Source of the DNA: Burkholderia sp. D-99
GTDB taxonomy: Bacteria > Pseudomonadota > Gammaproteobacteria > Burkholderiales > Burkholderiaceae
Assembly (NCBI RefSeq): GCF_011605345.1
Contig: NZ_JAAOXM010000010.1
Location: 215,264-279,263 of the forward strand
DNA: 64,000 nucleotides
Reading direction: 5' to 3'
The first letter of the stretch is position 1, and the number at the start of each line of letters is the position of its first letter. The position numbers and the translations under genes were made by a program. Shown here piece after piece: positions 25,696-39,529 of this stretch. Under the pieces are notes generated by a model. The model made no database searches and was not told where the DNA came from. It was given only the letters and a program-made list of their open reading frames with translations.

Positions 25696-25712
25696 ATGAA
25701 CCGCTGCAATGC

Positions 25713-26747
25713 TTACTCGGCGGCGACCGACTTGCCCGAAGCGTCCGTCACCTTGGCCTTCCACTGCTTGCGGATTTCCACTTCGACTGCCGGCGGCAGC
25801 GAGATGTAGTCCAGGCTGTCAGCAGCCTTCTCGCCGTTCTTGAACGCCCAGCTGAAGAACTTCAGCGTTTCCGCGCCCTGCTCCGGCTTTTCCTGCTTCG
25901 CGTGCAGCAGCACGAACGTCGCGCCGACGACCGGCCATGCTTCCTTGCCCGGCTGGTTCGTCAGGATCTGGTAGAACGACTTCGACCAGTTCGCGCCTGC
26001 CGCAGCGGCCTTGAACGTTTCCGTCTTCGGCTCGACCACCGTGCCCGTCGAATTCTTCAGGGCCGTGTAGACCATGTTGTTCTTCTTCGCGTACGCCCAT
26101 TCGACGTAGCCGACTGCGCCCGGCAGGCGCTGCACGAAGGCTGCGACGCCGTCGTTGCCCTTGCCGCCCGTGCCCGTCGGCCAGTTGACCGTCGTGCCTT
26201 CGCCGACCTTCGACTTCCACTCGTCGTTGACCTTCGACAGGTAGTTCGTCCAGATGAAGCTCGTGCCCGAACCGTCAGCACGGCGAACCACGGCGATGTC
26301 GGTATCCGGCAGCTTGACCTTCGGGTTCAGCGCGGCGATCGCCGGGTCGTTCCACTTCTTGATCTTGCCGAGGTAGATGTCGCCGAGCACCGGGCCCGAC
26401 AGCGTCAGTTCGCCGGCCTTCACGCCCGGCACGTTGATGACCGGCACCACGCCGCCCACCACCGTCGGGAACTGGAACAGGCCTTCCTTCGCGAGCTCGT
26501 CATCCTTCAGCGGCGCGTCCGAACCGGCAAAATCGACCGTCTTCGCGACGATCTGCTTCAGGCCGCCCGACGAACCGATACCTTGGTAGTTGACCTTCGC
26601 GCCGCCGGTCTGCTGGTAGTCAGCAGCCCATTTCGTATAGATCGGCATCGCGAACGTGCTGCCTGCGCCCGTGATGTCGGCAGCGTGAGCGGCGACGGCG
26701 AAAAGCGCGCCAGCCAGGCCGGCAATCGCGGTTTGCATCAATTTCAT
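25713..26747 (-). CDS. pstS: periplasmic phosphate-binding protein
   Basis: PstS captures phosphate in the periplasm and delivers it to PstCA. The 344-residue precursor has a signal peptide ending AVAAHA-AD, then the mature start ITGAGSTFAMPIYTKWA. Further phosphate-contact regions are visible: GIGSSGGLKQI, DFAGSDAPL and RADGSGTSFIWTNYL. GGAGGTCTC precedes the ATG. Four Pho half-sites lie 57-95 bases upstream, so expression should rise when phosphate is limiting. Confidence 0.97.
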   Translation of the reverse strand: MKLMQTAIAGLAGALFAVAAHAADITGAGSTFAMPIYTKWAADYQQTGGAKVNYQGIGSSGGLKQIVAKTVDFAGSDAPLKDDELAKEGLFQFPTVVGGVVPVINVPGVKAGELTLSGPVLGDIYLGKIKKWNDPAIAALNPKVKLPDTDIAVVRRADGSGTSFIWTNYLSKVNDEWKSKVGEGTTVNWPTGTGGKGNDGVAAFVQRLPGAVGYVEWAYAKKNNMVYTALKNSTGTVVEPKTETFKAAAAGANWSKSFYQILTNQPGKEAWPVVGATFVLLHAKQEKPEQGAETLKFFSWAFKNGEKAADSLDYISLPPAVEVEIRKQWKAKVTDASGKSVAAE

Positions 26748-26803
26748 GAGACCTCCAGTGTGTGAGCGGATGACTACGGCACCGCGAAGGTTAGGGGCTC
26801 CTC

Positions 26804-26842
26804 ATGACGGTAATGTGACAATCGATGAAACTGGCGTGACAG
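26804..26842 (-). promoter_or_regulatory. tandem Pho boxes of the pst-pho operon
   Basis: Read on the minus strand, four 7-base half-sites follow one another: CTGTCAC (from 26842), GTTTCAT (26831), TTGTCAC (26821) and CCGTCAT (26810). They start 11, 10 and 11 bases apart, one helical turn each, as in E. coli PhoB-binding sites. A weak -10 (TAACCT) begins 10 bases after the last half-site, the spacing expected when PhoB replaces the -35 element. Confidence 0.85.
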
Positions 26843-26847
26843 TAACA

Positions 26848-27121
26848 TGACTAGTTGAAAGGGAGTGGCGGAGGCCGTGCGCGCGGGGCCCGGATGGCGC
26901 CGGAACGACGAGGGCGGCAGAAATTGCCTGCCTGAAAGGGACGGGATGACTTCCCGTTTCCGCGATGTGTGCGGCGGGATCGTAGCGCAGCGTCGGCGGC
27001 ATGGAAAGCCTCCACCCGCGGCTGGCCCGGTATAGGGGTCCGACGATTTTTCACCCCCTTGGGATGCAGCGGTCGATTCGCCTTACTTATAGGTACCGCA
27101 AACCTTTGCGTCTGACGAAAT
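26848..27121. other. non-coding gap between pstS promoter and glmM
   Basis: Upstream of the Pho boxes I see no gene. A 66-codon minus-strand frame here starts without a ribosome-binding site and runs through the Pho boxes, so I reject it. No tRNA or long repeat is visible. Confidence 0.5.
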
Positions 27122-27143
27122 TGCGGCGCCCGAAGGCGCCGCA
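27122..27143 (-). terminator. terminator of glmM
   Basis: On the minus strand, TGCGGCGCC / GGCGCCGCA closes on a C(TTCG)G-type extra-stable tetraloop and is followed by ATTTCG. It lies about 60 bases after the glmM stop. The short T-run makes it a moderate terminator. Confidence 0.65.
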
Positions 27144-27201
27144 TGCCGTTTCACCGGAGCGCCGGCGCGGGCGTTTGACCGCCCCGCGCCGGGCCCGCGC
27201 G

Positions 27202-28557
27202 TCAGGTCGTCGCCGCGCGTACCGCGTCGGCGATCGTCTCCGCATGGCGGACCGCGTCGGCCGCCTGCTGCGCCTCGACCATCACGCGCAGCACGGGCTC
27301 CGTGCCCGATGCGCGGATCAGCACGCGGCCGCTGCCGGCGAGCGCGGCTTCGGCTGCGTCGATCGCGGCGCGAATCGACGTGCTGCCCTTCCAGTCGGCG
27401 CCCGGCTTCATCCGCACGTTGATCAGCTTCTGCGGGAACAGCGTGACGCCGTCGAGCATCTGCGCGAGGGTCTGGCCGCTGCGCTTCAGCGCAGCCAGCA
27501 CGAGCAGCGCCGACACGATGCCGTCGCCGGTCGAGTGGCGATCGAGCGACAGGATGTGGCCCGAGCCTTCCGCGCCGAGTTGCCAGCCATGCTCGCGCAA
27601 CTGCTCGAGCACATAGCGGTCGCCGACCGCCGCACGGACGAACTTCACGCCTTCGCGCTGCAGCGCGACTTCGACGGCGAGATTCGTCATCAGCGTGCCG
27701 ACCGCGCCTGCGACCTTGCCGTCGGTCGCGATCCGGTCCTTCACGAGCACGTAGAGCAGCTCGTCGCCGTTGTACAGGCGCCCGGTCGAATCGACGACCT
27801 GCAGGCGGTCCGCGTCGCCGTCGAGCGCAATGCCGAGATCGGCGTGGTTGGCGCGCACCGCGCGCACCAGCGCGTCCGGCGCGGTCGCACCGACGCCGTC
27901 ATTGATGTTGAAGCCGTTCGGCGCGACGCCGATCGGGATCACGTCGGCACCGAGTTCGTGGAACACGTGCGGCGCGATCTGGTACGCGGCACCGTGCGCG
28001 CAGTCGATCACGAGCTTCAGCCCGCGCAGGTCGAACGCGGCCGGGAACGTGCTCTTGCAGAACTCGATGTAGCGGCCGGCTGCATCGTCGAGGCGGCGCG
28101 CCTTGCCGAGGCCGTCGGACGATGCGCATTCGAGCGGCTTGTCGAGCCACGCTTCGATCGCGGCTTCGGTGTCGTCCGGCAGCTTGTTGCCGTCAGCGGA
28201 GAAAAACTTGATCCCGTTGTCGTGATACGGGTTGTGCGATGCACTGATCACGACGCCCGCCGACAGGCGCAGCGCGCGCGTCAGATACGCGACGCCCGGC
28301 GTCGGCATCGGGCCGGCCAGCATCACGTCGACACCGGCCGCCGAGAATCCGGCCTCGAGCGCAGCTTCGAGCATGTAGCCCGACACGCGCGTGTCCTTGC
28401 CGATCAGCACCGTCGGACGCGAGCCTGCCGCGCCATCGGCCGAGCTGGCCAGTACCTTGCCGGCCGCGTAGCCGAGACGCAACACGAAATCCGGCGTGAT
28501 GGGCGCCTCGCCCACCGTGCCACGAATGCCGTCCGTGCCGAAATATCGACGTCCCAT
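27202..28557 (-). CDS. glmM: phosphoglucosamine mutase
   Basis: GlmM converts glucosamine 6-phosphate (the GlmS product) into glucosamine 1-phosphate for UDP-GlcNAc. The 451-residue protein has the phosphohexomutase layout: MGRRYFGTDGIRGTVG at the start, the active-site serine loop ISASHNPYHDNGIKFFS with Ser107, the metal loop ALDGDADRLQ, the sugar-binding loop GEGSGH-like (GAEGSGHIL) and the C-terminal phosphate loop RASGTEPVLRVMVE. It lies 28 bases after folP, the order seen in E. coli (ftsH, folP, glmM). Confidence 0.97.
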   Translation of the reverse strand: MGRRYFGTDGIRGTVGEAPITPDFVLRLGYAAGKVLASSADGAAGSRPTVLIGKDTRVSGYMLEAALEAGFSAAGVDVMLAGPMPTPGVAYLTRALRLSAGVVISASHNPYHDNGIKFFSADGNKLPDDTEAAIEAWLDKPLECASSDGLGKARRLDDAAGRYIEFCKSTFPAAFDLRGLKLVIDCAHGAAYQIAPHVFHELGADVIPIGVAPNGFNINDGVGATAPDALVRAVRANHADLGIALDGDADRLQVVDSTGRLYNGDELLYVLVKDRIATDGKVAGAVGTLMTNLAVEVALQREGVKFVRAAVGDRYVLEQLREHGWQLGAEGSGHILSLDRHSTGDGIVSALLVLAALKRSGQTLAQMLDGVTLFPQKLINVRMKPGADWKGSTSIRAAIDAAEAALAGSGRVLIRASGTEPVLRVMVEAQQAADAVRHAETIADAVRAATT

Positions 28558-28585
28558 AGCGAATCTTCCTCCTTCGTCTTCTGAC

Positions 28586-29479
28586 TTATCGTTGCCGCGC
28601 GGCTTCGCGCACGGCATTCCAGATTTTCAGCGCATCGACCGTAGCAGCGACATCGTGCACGCGCACGATCGCCGCCCCGCGCTCGACCGCGCACAATGCG
28701 GCCGCCACGCTCGCCGCAACGCGCTCCATCGGCGGCTTGCCGCCGATCAACGCGCCGAGCATCGACTTGCGCGACATGCCTGCGAGTATCGGATACGCGC
28801 GCCCGTCGGGCCGCGCGGGCGCCGTTTCCGGCAACGCGGCCAAGAGCGCGTAGTTGTCGTCGACAACCGCCTTGCCGAACCCGAAACCGGGATCGACGCA
28901 GATCCGCTCCGGCGCTATCCCCGCCTCGCGCAGCGCCTGTGCGCGCGCGGCGAGAAAATCACGCACGTCGGCCACGATGTCGCCGTAATCGGGTTCACCG
29001 ACCTGCATCGTTTGTGGCTCTCCGAGCATGTGCATCGCACACAGCCCGCAGTTGCCCTCGCGCACCGCGTCGATCGCGCCCGGCTGGCGGAACCCCCAGA
29101 TGTCGTTGATCAGGTCGGCGCCTGCGGCCAGCGCCGCGCGCATCACGGCCGGCTTGTAGGTATCGATCGACAGCGGCACGTTCAACGGCCGCAGCGCTTC
29201 CACGAGCGGGATCACGCGCGCGAGCTCCTCGTCGAGCGGTACGGGCGGCGCGCCGGGGCGCGTCGATTCGCCGCCGATATCGAGGAGGTCGACGCCTTCG
29301 GCGATCATCCGCTCGGCCTGGCGCAGCGCATCGTCGCGCGCGAGGAAGCGGCCACCGTCGGAAAACGAATCAGGCGTAGCGTTGAGGATGCCCATCACGA
29401 GCGGGCGCTCGAACGTCAGTTCGAAGCGGCCGCACTGGAGCGGCGCGGGAATGTGTGGAGAAGCAGCGGAATCGGACAC
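28586..29479 (-). CDS. folP: dihydropteroate synthase
   Basis: FolP joins p-aminobenzoate to dihydropterin diphosphate in folate synthesis and is the sulfonamide target. Motifs along the TIM barrel are MGILNATPDSFSDGG near residue 28, DIGGESTRPGA, LSIDTYKP, LINDIWGF, GFGKAVVDDNYALL and GMSRKSMLGALI. No ATG stands before the conserved core. A GTG at 29479 and a TTG at 29485 are the possible starts, and neither has a strong ribosome-binding site; I use the GTG. About 298 residues. Confidence 0.94.
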   Translation of the reverse strand: MSDSAASPHIPAPLQCGRFELTFERPLVMGILNATPDSFSDGGRFLARDDALRQAERMIAEGVDLLDIGGESTRPGAPPVPLDEELARVIPLVEALRPLNVPLSIDTYKPAVMRAALAAGADLINDIWGFRQPGAIDAVREGNCGLCAMHMLGEPQTMQVGEPDYGDIVADVRDFLAARAQALREAGIAPERICVDPGFGFGKAVVDDNYALLAALPETAPARPDGRAYPILAGMSRKSMLGALIGGKPPMERVAASVAAALCAVERGAAIVRVHDVAATVDALKIWNAVREAARQR

Positions 29480-29506
29480 GAGCAACTGGCGCGAATGAAT
29501 GCAAAA

Positions 29507-29534
29507 CGGGCCGGTGTGAAGTCACACCAGCCCG
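29507..29534 (-). terminator. terminator between ftsH and folP
   Basis: CGGGCTGGTGTGA / TCACACCGGCCCG (13 bp, one mismatch, 2-base nominal loop) is followed on the minus strand by TTTTGC. It lies 22 bases after ftsH and just before the folP start, so it probably lowers readthrough into folP-glmM. Confidence 0.75.
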
Positions 29535-29555
29535 TGAACGGTGCTAAAGCGGAGA

Positions 29556-31454
<1,899 letters not shown>

Positions 31455-31620
31455 AGCACCACTCCTTCACTCGTAGACGAGCGCCTACATTTTCCTTGCG
31501 GCGCCCCTCGGTCATTCTAATCCAGTCCGACCACCCTCGCCATAAGCATTGACAACCGCCGCGATAGCGCTTCGCTTGTCTGGCAAGGGCCGGAGCCCGT
31601 TTGCGGCACCTCGCTGCGCA

Positions 31621-32283
31621 TCAGCGCGGATGCTTCAGATGCCGACCCAAAATGAACGTTTCGGACGATTTGTCGCGGGACGCCTTCGGCTTGCGCGGCG
31701 CGACGGTCTTAAACTGCTGTTTGAATTTCTCGACGATCTGGCTGTAGCCGCTGCCGTGAAAGCATTTCACGAGCAGCGCACCGTCCGGCTTCAGATGATT
31801 CTGCGCGAATTCGAGCGCCAGATCGCACAGATGCTCGATGCGCGCCGCGTCCGCCGAGGCCACGCCTGAGAGGTTGGGGGCCATGTCGGAAATAACAAGG
31901 TCCACCGCGCGGCCTTCGAGCAATTCCTCGAGCTGATGAAGAACCTCGTCCTCGCGGAAGTCGCCCTGCAGGAAGTGGACGTCTGCGATCGGCTCCATCG
32001 GCAGGATGTCGAGCGCGACGATCGTGCCGTCGATGCCGCCTTCGCGCTCGGTGTCGCGCTTCTTGCCCTGCGCGAGCTTGTTGCGGGCATACTGGCTCCA
32101 GCTGCCCGGCGTCGCGCCGAGATCGACGATCACCTGGCCTGGACGGATCAGCTTGTCCTGCTCGTCGATTTCCTTCAGCTTGTACGCGGCGCGCGCGCGA
32201 TAGCCCTCCCGCTGCGCCATTTTGACGTACGGGTCGTTGATGTGGTCGTGCAGCCAGTGCTGGTTGAAGCGGTTTTTTGCCAT
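31621..32283 (-). CDS. rlmE: 23S rRNA (uridine-2'-O-)-methyltransferase
   Basis: RlmE (FtsJ/RrmJ) methylates the 2'-O of U2552 in the ribosomal A loop, a late step in 50S assembly and a heat-shock function in E. coli. The 220-residue protein has YRARAAYKLKEID (catalytic Lys), the SAM loop VDLGATPGSWSQ, LVISDMAPNLSG (catalytic Asp), LLVKCFHGSGY (catalytic Lys) and SSETFILG (catalytic Glu), the complete K-D-K-E set. A nine-residue insertion near KRDTEREGG makes it slightly longer than the E. coli protein (209 aa). Confidence 0.96.
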   Translation of the reverse strand: MAKNRFNQHWLHDHINDPYVKMAQREGYRARAAYKLKEIDEQDKLIRPGQVIVDLGATPGSWSQYARNKLAQGKKRDTEREGGIDGTIVALDILPMEPIADVHFLQGDFREDEVLHQLEELLEGRAVDLVISDMAPNLSGVASADAARIEHLCDLALEFAQNHLKPDGALLVKCFHGSGYSQIVEKFKQQFKTVAPRKPKASRDKSSETFILGRHLKHPR

Positions 32284-32476
32284 TCGAGAGAGAGATTGCT
32301 GCCAATTGCTTCGTGAAGCCGCGCTTTTAGCGGATAATACGCGTCTTCTTCGCGCGGCTGCGGCCCCTTTTCAGGCCCAAGCCGCGATTTTACGTGGTTT
32401 CGGCGCACGGCTGACGCGGTAACTTACCGCGATCGCTATTCAGTCAGCGCGCCCTTATTAAGATTTCGACATTTCC

Positions 32477-33004
32477 ATGCCCGCCCTTTCGCTTTCTCCC
32501 GCCGAGCGCTCCGCGCTGCGCTCCCAGGCCCATGCGCTCAAGCCCGTCGTGCTGATCGGCGCCGAAGGGCTGACCGACGCCGTGCTGAAGGAAATCAAGG
32601 TGCACCTGAACGCGCACCAGTTGATCAAGATCCGCGTGTTCGGCGACGAGCGCGACGAACGCATCGCGATCTACGACGAGATCTGCGATCGCCTGAGCGC
32701 GGCGCCGATCCAGCACATCGGCAAGCTGCTGGTGATCTGGAAGCCCGAAGCCGCCGCAGCGGCCCCGGCCCGCGGCCGTCGTGCCGGCACGCTGCCGAGC
32801 GCGGCCGAAGCCGTCGACGACAAGAAAGGCCGTGCACCGCGCACCGTCAAGGTCGTCAAGGTGTCGCCGAACGCAAGCCCCGTGCGTCGCCCGAAGCCGA
32901 CGAAGGTTGTCGTGCGCGGCAACGAGCGCGTGACGGCAGGCGGTAACGTGAAACGCGCCAAGAAGCGCCAGGCCAGCACGAAGCGTCCGTTCCAGGACAA
33001 GTAA
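32477..33004 (+). CDS. yhbY: YhbY-type RNA-binding protein with basic C-terminal extension
   Basis: The first 90 residues form the CRM/YhbY domain (LSPAERSALRSQAHALKPVVLIGAEGLTDAVLKEI, then HQLIKIRVFG), a KH-like fold that binds pre-50S particles. E. coli YhbY is 97 aa and stops there. This protein continues to 175 aa with an Ala/Pro- then Lys/Arg-rich tail (KVVKVSPNASPVRRPKPTK; KRAKKRQASTKRPFQDK) that probably adds non-specific RNA binding. It diverges from rlmE, a neighbour in many proteobacteria. Confidence 0.92.
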   Translation: MPALSLSPAERSALRSQAHALKPVVLIGAEGLTDAVLKEIKVHLNAHQLIKIRVFGDERDERIAIYDEICDRLSAAPIQHIGKLLVIWKPEAAAAAPARGRRAGTLPSAAEAVDDKKGRAPRTVKVVKVSPNASPVRRPKPTKVVVRGNERVTAGGNVKRAKKRQASTKRPFQDK

Positions 33005-33083
33005 GCATCGGGGCGGCACGGCTACGCCGTACCGCTTCCCTGCCCGCGGGCCCGGTATCGACCGGGCCTGCGCGGCACTCGCG

Positions 33084-33542
33084 TCAGGCGTCGCGTGCCG
33101 GCAGACGCCAGATCAGCATCAGCCCCAGCACGCTCTCGACGAGGTAGAACACGCTCGAGACGCCGTGCAGCATCCCGAAGCGGCTCGCATACGGCGAGTT
33201 CGCGATATCGGTGCCCGCGTCCATCGCGGCAACCCGCAGCGCGTTCATGAACGGCTGCAGCGCGAAATACCCGACCAGCACACATACGACCATCGCGGCG
33301 ACGACCCAGCGCACGCGGCGATATTCGCTGCTGCCACGTCGAACCTGCTGGTTCGACAGCGCGAGCAGCAGCACGCCGCATACGACACCGAGGATCGCCT
33401 CGATACGGAACAACTGGGCGGCGACCGAACCGGCCGTCATCCGCTCCAGCGTCTTGAACAGCACGGGCGCGACCGCATACCCGATCGTCAGCAGGCTGCC
33501 GACCCATACGGCCGACAGCAAACGGAACACGCGATGCGGCAT
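33084..33542 (-). CDS. DUF4149 membrane protein
   Basis: The 152-residue protein has four hydrophobic helices: LLSAVWVGSLLTIGYAVAPVLF, ILGVVCGVLLLAL, WVVAAMVVCVLVGYFAL and GVSSVFYLVESVLGLMLIW. The first, with FKTLER after it and RFGMLHGVSSVFY near the end, is what I associate with DUF4149. No function is known. It starts 14 bases from the greA stop on the same strand and is probably cotranscribed with greA. Confidence 0.8.
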   Translation of the reverse strand: MPHRVFRLLSAVWVGSLLTIGYAVAPVLFKTLERMTAGSVAAQLFRIEAILGVVCGVLLLALSNQQVRRGSSEYRRVRWVVAAMVVCVLVGYFALQPFMNALRVAAMDAGTDIANSPYASRFGMLHGVSSVFYLVESVLGLMLIWRLPARDA

Positions 33543-33556
33543 CGTGTCGCCCCGCT

Positions 33557-34033
33557 TCAGATGTAGCTGACCGAGATGATTTCGTACTCGCGCACGCCGC
33601 TCGGCGCCTGCACGGCCGCGACGTCGCCTTCGGTCTTGCCGATCAGTGCGCGCGCGATCGGCGAGCTGACCGAGATCAGGCCGTGATCGATGTCGGCTTC
33701 GTCGTCACCGACGATCTGGTACTTGACCGTGTCGCCCGACTCGAGATCCTCGAGTTCGACGGTCGCGGCAAACACCACACGACCATCGGCGTCGAGCACC
33801 GTGGGATCGATGACTTGCGCGGCGGACAGCTTCGATTCGAGTTCCGCGATGCGACCCTCGATGAAGCCCTGCTTTTCCTTCGCAGCATCGTATTCGGCGT
33901 TTTCGGACAGATCACCCTGTGCGCGGGCCTCCGCGATCGCGTTGATCACGGCCGGCCGCTCGACGGACTTGAGGCGCTGCAATTCATCGCGCAGTTGACC
34001 TGCGCCACGCTTTGTCAACGGAATGGTGCTCAT
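33557..34033 (-). CDS. greA: transcription elongation factor GreA
   Basis: GreA enters the secondary channel of RNA polymerase and stimulates cleavage of backtracked RNA. The 158-residue protein is exactly family length. It has an N-terminal coiled coil (TKRGAGQLRDELQRLKSVERPAVINAIAEARAQGDLSENAEYDAAKEKQG-type region) whose tip carries the acidic DLSENAEYD catalytic residues. The C-terminal FKBP-like domain contains YQIVGDDEADIDHGLISVSSPIARALIGK. Confidence 0.97.
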   Translation of the reverse strand: MSTIPLTKRGAGQLRDELQRLKSVERPAVINAIAEARAQGDLSENAEYDAAKEKQGFIEGRIAELESKLSAAQVIDPTVLDADGRVVFAATVELEDLESGDTVKYQIVGDDEADIDHGLISVSSPIARALIGKTEGDVAAVQAPSGVREYEIISVSYI

Positions 34034-34060
34034 AAACGGCTCAATCGCTAAAAACGGCTA

Positions 34061-34121
34061 TAAAAAAAATCACCGCGATTAAGCGCGTTTCCGATGCACT
34101 GGAAACACCGCCTAATCGCGG
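34061..34121 (-). terminator. strong terminator of the carA-leuE-carB operon
   Basis: On the minus strand, CCGCGATTAGGCG pairs with CGCTTAATCGCGG and, inside it, GTTTCC pairs with GGAAAC, giving a stem of about 19 bp. It is followed by TGA and eight T residues. It starts 30 bases after the carB stop and ends just before greA. Confidence 0.93.
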
Positions 34122-34151
34122 CACGTATTGCTTCAACAGGAAACTGACTGC

Positions 34152-37406
<3,255 letters not shown>

Positions 37407-37455
37407 GGCTTGTGAATTCAATAAGTAATCGTTGTCGTGGGTCGGCCGGCAGCGC

Positions 37456-38115
37456 TCAGCTCATGGTCGCGAGCGCAAGCTTCACCGAGAAACCGATGAA
37501 CAGGCCGCCCACGCTGCTCGCCGCGCCTGCCGCAAGCTTGCGGCGGCGGCGGAAATGCTCGGCGAGCCGCGCGCCCGCGAAGATCAGCGTGCTCAGGTAC
37601 AGGAAGCTCGCGCATTGCGCGATCGCCCCGAGCACGACGAACGACAGCGCGGGATGCGGAAATGCCGGGTCGACGAACTGGATGAAGAACGAGATGAAGA
37701 ACAGGATCGCCTTCGGATTCAGCAGGCTCACGATCAGCGCCTTGCGGAACGGCCGCTCGCCGTCGACCGCGGGCGTTGCCTCGGCCGGCGCATTCGCCGG
37801 CGCGCGCAGCTTCTGCCACGCGCTGCGCAGCATGCCGGTGCCGATGTAGAGCAGATACGCGGCGCCGCCGTACTTGACGACGGAGAACAGCAGCGGGTTC
37901 GCCTTCAGCAGCGACGCGACGCCCGCGGCGGACAGCACCATCAGCACCGTATCGCCGACGAATACGCCGCAGGCCGCGCGATAGCCGGCCTTCACGCCGC
38001 GCTGCGCCGCGAGCGACAGCACGTACATCGAGTTCGGCCCCGGCAGCAGGATGATGAAGATCACGCCGAACACGTAGGTCCAGATATCCGTGATGCCGAG
38101 TGCGTGGCCGAACAT
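37456..38115 (-). CDS. leuE: LysE-family amino acid exporter, LeuE-like
   Basis: The 219-residue inner-membrane protein has six hydrophobic segments and the family signatures FIILLPGPNSMYVLSLAAQRGVKAGY (residues of about 20-45) and RKALIVSLLNPKAILFFISFF. E. coli LeuE (212 aa) exports leucine and some other hydrophobic amino acids; the substrate here is inferred by resemblance. It is oddly placed between carA and carB, on the same strand, so it is expressed with carbamoyl-phosphate synthesis. Confidence 0.85.
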   Translation of the reverse strand: MFGHALGITDIWTYVFGVIFIILLPGPNSMYVLSLAAQRGVKAGYRAACGVFVGDTVLMVLSAAGVASLLKANPLLFSVVKYGGAAYLLYIGTGMLRSAWQKLRAPANAPAEATPAVDGERPFRKALIVSLLNPKAILFFISFFIQFVDPAFPHPALSFVVLGAIAQCASFLYLSTLIFAGARLAEHFRRRRKLAAGAASSVGGLFIGFSVKLALATMS

Positions 38116-38151
38116 GATGTGAATCTCCCGTCCTTCGGTTGCGTCAGTGAC

Positions 38152-39297
38152 TTAGGCGTTGCGCTGCTTCGCCGCGTCCATCAGCGCGGTGAAACGGTCG
38201 AACAGGTAGCCGATGTCGTGCGGGCCGGGTGACGCTTCCGGGTGGCCCTGGAAGCAGAAGGCCGGCTTGTCGGTCAGCTCGAAGCCCTGCAGCGTGCCGT
38301 CGAACAGCGACACGTGCGTCACGCGCGCGTTGGCCGGCAGCGAATCGGCGTCGACCGCGAAGCCGTGGTTCTGCGACGTGATCACGACACGGCCGTCGCC
38401 CAGATCCTTCACCGGATGGTTCGCGCCGTGGTGGCCCGTCTTCATCTTCAGCGTCTTCGCACCGACCGCGAGGCCCATGATCTGGTGGCCGAGGCAGATG
38501 CCGAAAGTCGGCACGCCGCGCGCGATGAATTCCTTCGTGGCCGCGATCGCGTAATCACACGGTTCCGGATCGCCGGGGCCGTTCGACAGGAAGATGCCGT
38601 CCGGATTCAGCGCGAGCGCGTCTTCCGCACTCGCCTGTGCCGGCAGCACCGTCACGTGGCAGCCACGCTCCGCGAGCATGCGCAGGATGTTGTACTTGAC
38701 GCCGAAATCGTAGGCGACGACGCGGTACTTCGGCGCTTCCTGCATGCCGTAGCCGCCTTCGAGGCGCCATTCGGTCTGCTTCCACTCGAACGGCTTCGTG
38801 GTCGACACGACCTTCGCGAGATCCATGCCCGCGAGGCCCGGGAACGAGCGTGCAAGCTCGATCGCCTTCGCTTCGTCGTCCGAGCCCGTCAGGATGCAGC
38901 CGTTCTGCGCGCCCTTGTCGCGCAGGATGCGGGTCAGCTTGCGGGTGTCGATGCCGGCGATCGCGACGACGCCTTCGTCGCGCAGGTAGTCGCCGAGCGT
39001 GCGGTCCATGCGGAAGTTCGATGCGAGCGTGGGCAGATCACGGATGATCAGGCCGGCGGCATGGACTTTCGTGGCTTCGACGTCTTCGGCGTTGACGCCG
39101 ACGTTGCCGATATGCGGATAGGTGAGCGTGACGATCTGGCGCGAGTAGCTCGGATCAGTCAGGATTTCCTGATAGCCGGTGATCGCGGTATTGAACACGA
39201 CTTCGCCGATCGTGTGGCCTTCGGCCCCGATCGAATAACCACGAAAGACCGTGCCGTCGGCGAGTGCAAGCAAGGCGGGAGTAAAAGACGGCAACAC
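38152..39297 (-). CDS. carA: carbamoyl-phosphate synthase small subunit
   Basis: CarA hydrolyses glutamine and passes ammonia to CarB. The 381-residue protein has the N-terminal CPSase domain (ALLALADGTVFRGYSIGA, FNTAITGYQEILTDPSY) and a class I glutaminase domain with the nucleophile Cys in VPTFGICLGHQIMGLA and His/Glu in FCFQGHPEASPGPHD. The start is a GTG at 39297 with AAGGAG 6 bases upstream, followed by LPSFTPALL; a further GTG at 39318 would overlap that ribosome-binding site. Confidence 0.95.
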   Translation of the reverse strand: MLPSFTPALLALADGTVFRGYSIGAEGHTIGEVVFNTAITGYQEILTDPSYSRQIVTLTYPHIGNVGVNAEDVEATKVHAAGLIIRDLPTLASNFRMDRTLGDYLRDEGVVAIAGIDTRKLTRILRDKGAQNGCILTGSDDEAKAIELARSFPGLAGMDLAKVVSTTKPFEWKQTEWRLEGGYGMQEAPKYRVVAYDFGVKYNILRMLAERGCHVTVLPAQASAEDALALNPDGIFLSNGPGDPEPCDYAIAATKEFIARGVPTFGICLGHQIMGLAVGAKTLKMKTGHHGANHPVKDLGDGRVVITSQNHGFAVDADSLPANARVTHVSLFDGTLQGFELTDKPAFCFQGHPEASPGPHDIGYLFDRFTALMDAAKQRNA

Positions 39298-39529
39298 GGG
39301 AGGCTCCTTGGGGAACACCCTGCTGCCGACCTGTTTACCCTGCCGCGCGAGCGCCGCGCTGCGTGGGCGCGCGTGGTCGCTAGCTGGACGCGGCCTGCGT
39401 TGTCGAGGCGCGAAGCCGGCGCGTGGCGCACGAGGCTTCGCGGCATCGCCCGGCAGGCGGCGTGCGGCGGATGAACGGGATGAATGAGGTAGGCGCTAGG
39501 GTGCGAGGTTGATCAGCACAAACTTTCAA
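39298..39529 (-). other. long 5' leader of carA
   Basis: Transcription from the promoter at 39530-39559 would give a leader of about 225 bases before the carA GTG. I see no gene on either strand. The leader is very G/C-rich and could fold extensively, but I could not identify a leader peptide, a T-run hairpin or a known riboswitch in it. Confidence 0.5.

Noticed and set aside
26802..27002. 66-codon minus-strand frame between glmM and pstS
   Set aside because: It reads straight through the Pho boxes and lacks a ribosome-binding site.
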